IMG/VR virus record: IMGVR_UViG_3300050132_000508
Span: 1 to 27,420 of that record
Origin: a virus
DNA length: 27,420 nucleotides
Reading direction: 5' to 3' (one strand)
The stretch's first letter is position 1, and every line of letters begins with the position of its first letter. A model generated the notes under the pieces. The model ran no database searches and had not been told where the DNA came from. It saw nothing but the letters and a program-made list of their open reading frames with translations. The position numbers and the translations under genes were made by a program. Positions 26,656 to 27,420 of the stretch are shown in pieces.

Positions 26656-27420
26656 TTAGACCGCGATGTAGATGACGTTTTGTGTCGTGCCGCCAACCAG
26701 CGACCATGTGTAGCGCTCCAGTCCGTTTGCCGCCGAAACAATATTCGCATTGGCGTTATTCACCGATGGGTAAATTCCGCTGTTCGCGTAGGTAGTAGTG
26801 CGCCCCACCGCGACCGATGGTGAGCCAAGGTTCTCGCCGGTTGGAAGGATCACGCCCGTTGCTGTACCCGCCGTTCCTGTTTGACCGATTCCCCAAGCCA
26901 GAGACAAATCTTCGGAACCGCCCGTAGTCCAGACGCGCAACAGGATAACCTTCGTTCCATTTGCAACGTGAACATACGGCTCGGCAGCTGTGGTTGACGT
27001 GGTGCCATAAGCGGACACTAACGTCTGAACCTGGGCAGAGTTAGCCTGCAATGCCGAAAGCGCAGTATTCGAGTTGTACACCGCGAGCCTTGCTACGGTA
27101 CTTGTCATCACCGACGCCGACGCGGCATTGGATGCCCATACCGCTGTCATGGCCGTGCTGGATGCGGCTACCGCTGTCATGGCCGTGCTGCTTGCGGCTA
27201 CCGCTGTCATGGTGGCTTGGGCGGCAAGCGTTGCGTTGGTGGTCGCGCCGCCGTTGATTGCAACTTGGTTCAGGTAAGCACCGACGCTGTAGCTCGACCC
27301 GAGGGCGAGGTTGTCTGCGGTCGCGTTGGCACTGACTGCCGAAGTGGCCGTGCTGCTTGCGGCTACCGCTGTCATGGCCGTGCTGCTTGCGGCTACCGCT
27401 GTCATGGCCGTGCTGCTTGC
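26656..27420 (-). CDS. Tail fibre protein with decapeptide repeats (3' part; 5' end beyond the window)
   Basis: The frame is open to the right window edge, so the true start is outside; the visible part is about 254 codons, with TAA at 26656. The N-terminal visible part holds AMTAVAASST-type decapeptide repeats in two blocks, separated by a Gly/Ala/Asn-rich insert (VGAYLNQVAINGGATTNATL). A different repeat-like segment follows (STVARLAVYNSNTALSALQAN). Such repeats occur in long phage fibre shafts, presumably as a trimeric helical or beta structure. The last 110 residues are a beta-rich domain (TKVILLRVWTTGGSEDLSLA, then GLERYTWSLVGGTTQNVIYI), a likely receptor-binding or trimerising tip. Confidence 0.8.
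   Translation of the reverse strand, partial: ASSTAMTAVAASSTAMTAVAASSTATSAVSANATADNLALGSSYSVGAYLNQVAINGGATTNATLAAQATMTAVAASSTAMTAVAASSTAMTAVWASNAASASVMTSTVARLAVYNSNTALSALQANSAQVQTLVSAYGTTSTTAAEPYVHVANGTKVILLRVWTTGGSEDLSLAWGIGQTGTAGTATGVILPTGENLGSPSVAVGRTTTYANSGIYPSVNNANANIVSAANGLERYTWSLVGGTTQNVIYIAV
27139..27228 (-). repeat. 30-bp tandem repeats in the fibre gene, block 1
   Basis: Three 30-base units start at 27139, 27169 and 27199 (unit begins taccgctgtcatggccgtgc). The first two differ at two bases; the third has diverged after 12 bases. They encode the AMTAVAASST decapeptide. Confidence 0.85.
27341..27420 (-). repeat. 30-bp tandem repeats in the fibre gene, block 2 (continues past the edge)
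   Basis: A partial unit near 27345-27363, a full unit at 27364-27393 and the first 27 bases of the next unit to 27420 are identical wherever they overlap. The array is cut by the window edge, so copy number is unknown. Confidence 0.85.

Noticed and set aside
26033-26707. Long in-frame extension upstream of the 109-aa membrane protein
   Set aside because: It overlaps the whole 207-aa gene and reads as Arg/Gly/Ser/Cys-rich shadow. The ATG at 26032 has a ribosome binding site and an ATGA overlap.
1-27420. Search for CRISPR arrays, tRNA or rRNA genes, insertion sequences, reverse transcriptase (diversity-generating retroelement) and integrase
   Set aside because: None was seen by reading. The only regular repeats are the coding 30-bp fibre repeats, which have no spacer structure.

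Overview
The window is a block of a tailed double-stranded DNA phage or prophage genome. It holds the late region: tail, lysis, ejection and injected-protein genes. Every gene I accept lies on the minus strand, so transcription runs from high to low coordinates. The host is probably Gram-negative, because there is an Rz/Rz1 spanin pair and a signal-anchor (SAR) type endolysin. The GC-rich composition and gene style would fit a betaproteobacterial host, but this is inference. The large injected-type proteins and a nozzle-like tail protein suggest a podovirus-like virion. Capsid, packaging and replication genes are outside the window.

In order of transcription: (1) 27420-25703: a tail fibre with decapeptide repeats, cut by the window edge, then a DUF4376-like tail-associated protein and a small membrane protein. 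This unit ends at a UUCG-loop terminator near 25670. (2) 25630-23627: the lysis cassette, with a small holin-like protein, a GH24 endolysin, an HNH-like zinc protein, a second holin-like protein, and Rz with Rz1 nested inside it. (3) 23623-19877: a nozzle-like virion protein, a DUF1983-type tail protein and a small tail accessory protein. (4) 19798-18857: a cupin + SET-domain protein, an unusual lysine-methyltransferase-like gene. (5) 18869-10954: three putative ejection (internal virion) proteins of 237, 672 and 1669 aa; the last carries an inorganic-pyrophosphatase-like domain typical of polyvalent proteins. (6) 10950-1: a 90-aa protein and a 3536-aa polyvalent giant. The giant joins an N6-adenine methylase, an SNF2-type helicase, a zincin, a possible GNAT domain and a PLxRFG-type C-terminal half.

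The likely logic is that virion proteins and the giant polyproteins are made together late in infection, and the giants are packaged and delivered with the DNA to counter host defences, as known for P1 DarB. The genes are tightly packed, often with ATGA stop/start overlaps.

The most interesting observations are as follows. A 113-codon gene with its own strong ribosome binding site is nested in the +1 frame inside the Gly/Ser-rich linker of the giant, and a second, weaker case of the same design occurs in the 1669-aa protein. A near-identical 27-33 bp element lies upstream of both the giant and the SET gene. A hairpin covers the SET gene's ribosome binding site. No gene-free stretch exceeds 300 bases; the largest gap is 133 bases (18023-18155).
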